Shown here: positions 62,363 to 64,000 of the stretch, piece by piece | Layout of the letters: each line of letters opens with the position of its first letter | Position numbering within the stretch: position 1 is the first letter of the stretch | Source of the DNA: RYN-133 sp963754285 | Lineage (GTDB): Bacteria > Actinomycetota > Actinomycetes > Mycobacteriales > Jatrophihabitantaceae | Direction of reading: 5' to 3' | Length of the DNA: 64,000 nucleotides | Assembly (NCBI GenBank): GCA_963754285.1 | Contig: CAVWFN010000009.1 | Coordinates: 186,001-250,000 of the forward strand | Position numbers and translations under genes: made by a program | The notes under the pieces: generated by a model | Told to the model about the DNA's origin: nothing | The model's database searches: none | What the model saw: only the letters and a program-made list of their open reading frames with translations

Positions 62363-62419
62363 TTCGGTCCACAGTGGTCGGTTGCAGCTGACCACCGTGG
62401 ACCCGAACTGACCACTGTC
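62351..62419. terminator. Long inverted repeat between convergent enoyl-CoA hydratase and DUF1059 genes
   Basis: The arms 62351-62379 and 62390-62419 (both start GACAGTGGT on their own strand) pair over about 29 bases with a few mismatches around a 10-base loop. They include both stop codons, so it serves as a shared bidirectional terminator. Confidence 0.75.
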
Positions 62420-62606
62420 AGACGGGTACGGGCTCGGGTTCGAGCATGCCGGCGAGTTGCTCACGCAGTTCCGGCGTGTCCTCGTGTCCGTGCACGGACA
62501 CCGCGTGCTCGGACGCAGCGCGGATCACCTCGTCGCGCTCGCCGGTGATCGTGAGCGAGCAGTTGCTCTCGCTCGGGTACTTGCGGCAGTCGGCCATGTA
62601 GCGCAT
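62418..62606 (-). CDS. DUF1059 family small protein
   Basis: A 62-residue protein matching DUF1059 along its length: MRYMADCRKYPSESNCSLTI with two Cys, then ERDEVIRAASEHAVSVHGH and DTPELREQLAGML. Function unknown. Excellent ribosome site GGAGGAGGAA before the ATG at 62606. Confidence 0.88.
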   Translation of the reverse strand: MRYMADCRKYPSESNCSLTITGERDEVIRAASEHAVSVHGHEDTPELREQLAGMLEPEPVPV

Positions 62607-62651
62607 CTGTTCCTCCTCCGACGCGCGGGGGGACGCCTTTATAGGAGCACC

Positions 62652-62683
62652 GCGCGCCGCCGCGGTAAACCACGACGGCGCGC
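62652..62683 (-). terminator. Hairpin after the acyl-CoA mutase gene
   Basis: GCGCGCCG (62652-62659) pairs with CGGCGCGC (62676-62683) across a 16-base loop, 11 bases beyond the mutase stop. Modest stem; may end the mutase transcript. Confidence 0.5.
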
Positions 62684-62693
62684 AATGGCCAGA

Positions 62694-64000
62694 TCAGAAT
62701 CGGACGGGTTCCCTGTACTCGCCCCAGAGCGGCTTGAACGCGTTGCAGATCTCGCCCAACGTCGCCTCGGCGCGCGCAGCGTCGAGCATGTGCGGGACGG
62801 TGTTCTCGTCGTTCTCGGCGGCGCTCACCATCCGCGCGATCGCCTCGTCGACCGCGGCCTGGTCTCGCGCAGCACGGCGCTTCGCGACCACATCGCGCTG
62901 CTCGAGCTCGACCTCGTGCGACACGCGCAGGATCTCGAGCGGCTCGCCCACATCGCCGAGCAACGTGTTCACGCCGACGACCTTCTTCTCGCCCTTCTCG
63001 AACGCGACCTGGTACGTGAACGACGCATCGGCGATCTCGCCGATGAACCAGCCGTCCTCGATCCCGCGCAGCAGACCGGACGTCATCGTGCCGTCGCCGC
63101 CGATTTCCTTGATGCGGTCGAAGATCTTCTCGGCCTCTGCCTCGAGCTTGTCGGTGAGTGCCTCGACATACCACGAGCCGCCGAGCGGGTCGGCGACGTT
63201 GAGCACGCCCGTCTCTTCCGCGATCACCTGCTGGGTGCGCAGGGCGATCTGCGCGGCCTTCGCCGACGGCAGCGCCAGCACCTCGTCCAAGGCGTTCGTG
63301 TGCAGCGAGTTCGTGCCGGCCATCACCGCGGCCAGCGCCTCGATCGCCGTCCGCACGATGTTGTTCTCCGGCTGCTGCGCCGTCAGTGACACCCCGGCAG
63401 TCTGGGTGTGGAAGCGCAGCCACTGCGCCTTGTCGGTCTTGGCGCCGTACACGTCGCGCATCCAGCGGGCCCAGATGCGGCGGGCCGCGCGCAGCTTCGC
63501 GATCTCTTCGAAGAAGTCGATGTGCGCGTCGAAGAAGAACGACAAGCCCGGTGCGAACTGATCGACGTCCAAACCACGCGACTTGCCGAGTTCGACGTAG
63601 CCGAAACCGTCGGCAAGCGTGAACGCGAGCTCCTGCGCGGCCGTCGAGCCGGCCTCGCGAATGTGGTAACCCGACACCGACACCGGCTTGTAGGCCGGCG
63701 CCTCGGTCGAGACGTACTCCATCAGGTCGCCGATCAACTTCAGATGCGGCTCGGGAGGGTAGATCCACTCCTTCTGCGCGATGTACTCCTTGTAGATGTC
63801 GGTCTGCAGCGTGCCGTTCAGCTTGGACGTGTCGGCGCCCTGCCGTTCGGCTGCGACGACGTACATGCAGAACACCGGGACCGCCGGGCCACTGATCGTC
63901 ATGGACGTGGTGGTCGCAGCCAGATCAATGCCGTCGAACAGGATGTCCATGTCGGCGGCCGAGTCGATCGCCACGCCGCAGTGCCCGACCTCACCGAGCG
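62694..64000 (-). CDS. Acyl-CoA mutase large subunit, methylmalonyl-CoA mutase family (5' end off window)
   Basis: B12-dependent carbon-skeleton mutase, 434 C-terminal residues visible. LGEVGHCGVAIDSAADMDILFDGIDL, TTTSMTISGPAVPVFCMYV, FHTQTAGVSLTAQQPENNIVRTAIEALAAVMAGTNSLHTN and NVADPLGGSWYVEALTD (each a family block) are clear. It ends without a B12-binding domain, so the cobalamin-binding part should be a separate small subunit, as in isobutyryl-CoA-type or hydroxyisobutyryl-CoA mutases and some methylmalonyl-CoA mutases. Substrate not decidable here. Confidence 0.9.
   Translation of the reverse strand, partial: LGEVGHCGVAIDSAADMDILFDGIDLAATTTSMTISGPAVPVFCMYVVAAERQGADTSKLNGTLQTDIYKEYIAQKEWIYPPEPHLKLIGDLMEYVSTEAPAYKPVSVSGYHIREAGSTAAQELAFTLADGFGYVELGKSRGLDVDQFAPGLSFFFDAHIDFFEEIAKLRAARRIWARWMRDVYGAKTDKAQWLRFHTQTAGVSLTAQQPENNIVRTAIEALAAVMAGTNSLHTNALDEVLALPSAKAAQIALRTQQVIAEETGVLNVADPLGGSWYVEALTDKLEAEAEKIFDRIKEIGGDGTMTSGLLRGIEDGWFIGEIADASFTYQVAFEKGEKKVVGVNTLLGDVGEPLEILRVSHEVELEQRDVVAKRRAARDQAAVDEAIARMVSAAENDENTVPHMLDAARAEATLGEICNAFKPLWGEYREPVRF

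Overview
This window comes from a high-GC actinomycete chromosome. The evidence is the order of the division and cell-wall cluster, a MurE carrying the meso-DAP motif DNPR, the GlgE trehalose-to-glucan pathway, an F420/flavin LLM-family oxidoreductase, a DUF3040 protein, a SAV_6107-type HEPN protein, a mycobacterial-type LexA box and an actinobacterial cysteine-operon leader peptide. The metF / polyprenyl synthase pair near the cell-wall cluster recalls the mycobacterial and streptomycete dcw neighbourhood. A non-mycobacterial Frankiales- or Jatrophihabitans-like lineage is a guess. No rRNA, tRNA, CRISPR array or transposase was seen.

Layout. 1-13.4 kb, minus strand: dcw cluster mraZ-rsmH-ftsL-like-ftsI-murE-murF-mraY-murD-ftsW-murG-murC (murC runs off the left edge). 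Most neighbours overlap by 4-22 bases, and three TGGGG MraZ boxes lie upstream of mraZ. 13.6-18.4 kb: MoxR ATPase / DUF58 / transglutaminase operon. 18.5-21.5 kb: DUF3040, then a HEPN protein-methyltransferase-dinB operon behind a LexA-type box. 21.6-25.8 kb: siroheme synthase, a cysteine-type leader peptide, sulfite reductase, APS reductase and a YbaK-like deacylase. 25.8-29 kb: small genes, GNAT, and a CruF-like/CruG-like carotenoid pair. 29.1-34.4 kb: a broken DUF222-HNH gene, a P-loop kinase/LLM fusion, a CDP-alcohol phosphotransferase homologue, metF and a polyprenyl diphosphate synthase. 34.6-44.6 kb: glgP divergent from glgE-treS-mak-glgB. 44.7-48.4 kb: a zinc-ribbon membrane protein, a lipoprotein, a cupin/NTF2-like protein and a pirin. 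48.5-57.9 kb: LuxR-type response regulator and a Tad/Flp pilus locus (tadC, tadB, cpaF, cpaE, cpaB, flp; divergent tadE, tadG). 57.9-64 kb: sulfotransferase-like / class IV aminotransferase pair, DUF2156 protein, Cys-less thioredoxin-like protein, enoyl-CoA hydratase, DUF1059 protein and an acyl-CoA mutase large subunit cut by the right edge. No gene-free stretch exceeds 300 bases.

How the parts fit. The first 18 kb serves peptidoglycan synthesis and septation. The sulfur block makes siroheme, reduces APS and sulfite, and is probably tuned by cysteine through the leader peptide. The glg/tre block converts trehalose to maltose, maltose-1-phosphate and branched alpha-glucan, with GlgP degrading glucan.

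A recurring oddity is single-base disruption of reading frames. I can reconstruct about eleven indels: one in the ftsL-like gene, one in cobA, two in the DUF222-HNH gene, and seven packed into about 3.6 kb of the tad locus. Each can be repaired by one base to give a family-typical protein, usually restoring a four-base ATGA junction. Residual assembly errors therefore look likely, but real decay of the tad locus cannot be excluded. The best regulatory leads are the LexA box at 21509-21524, the leader peptide at 22855-22929, the 20-bp-phased repeats between flp and tadE, the direct repeats between glgP and glgE, and a 29-base interspersed repeat that has become part of the ftsW coding sequence.
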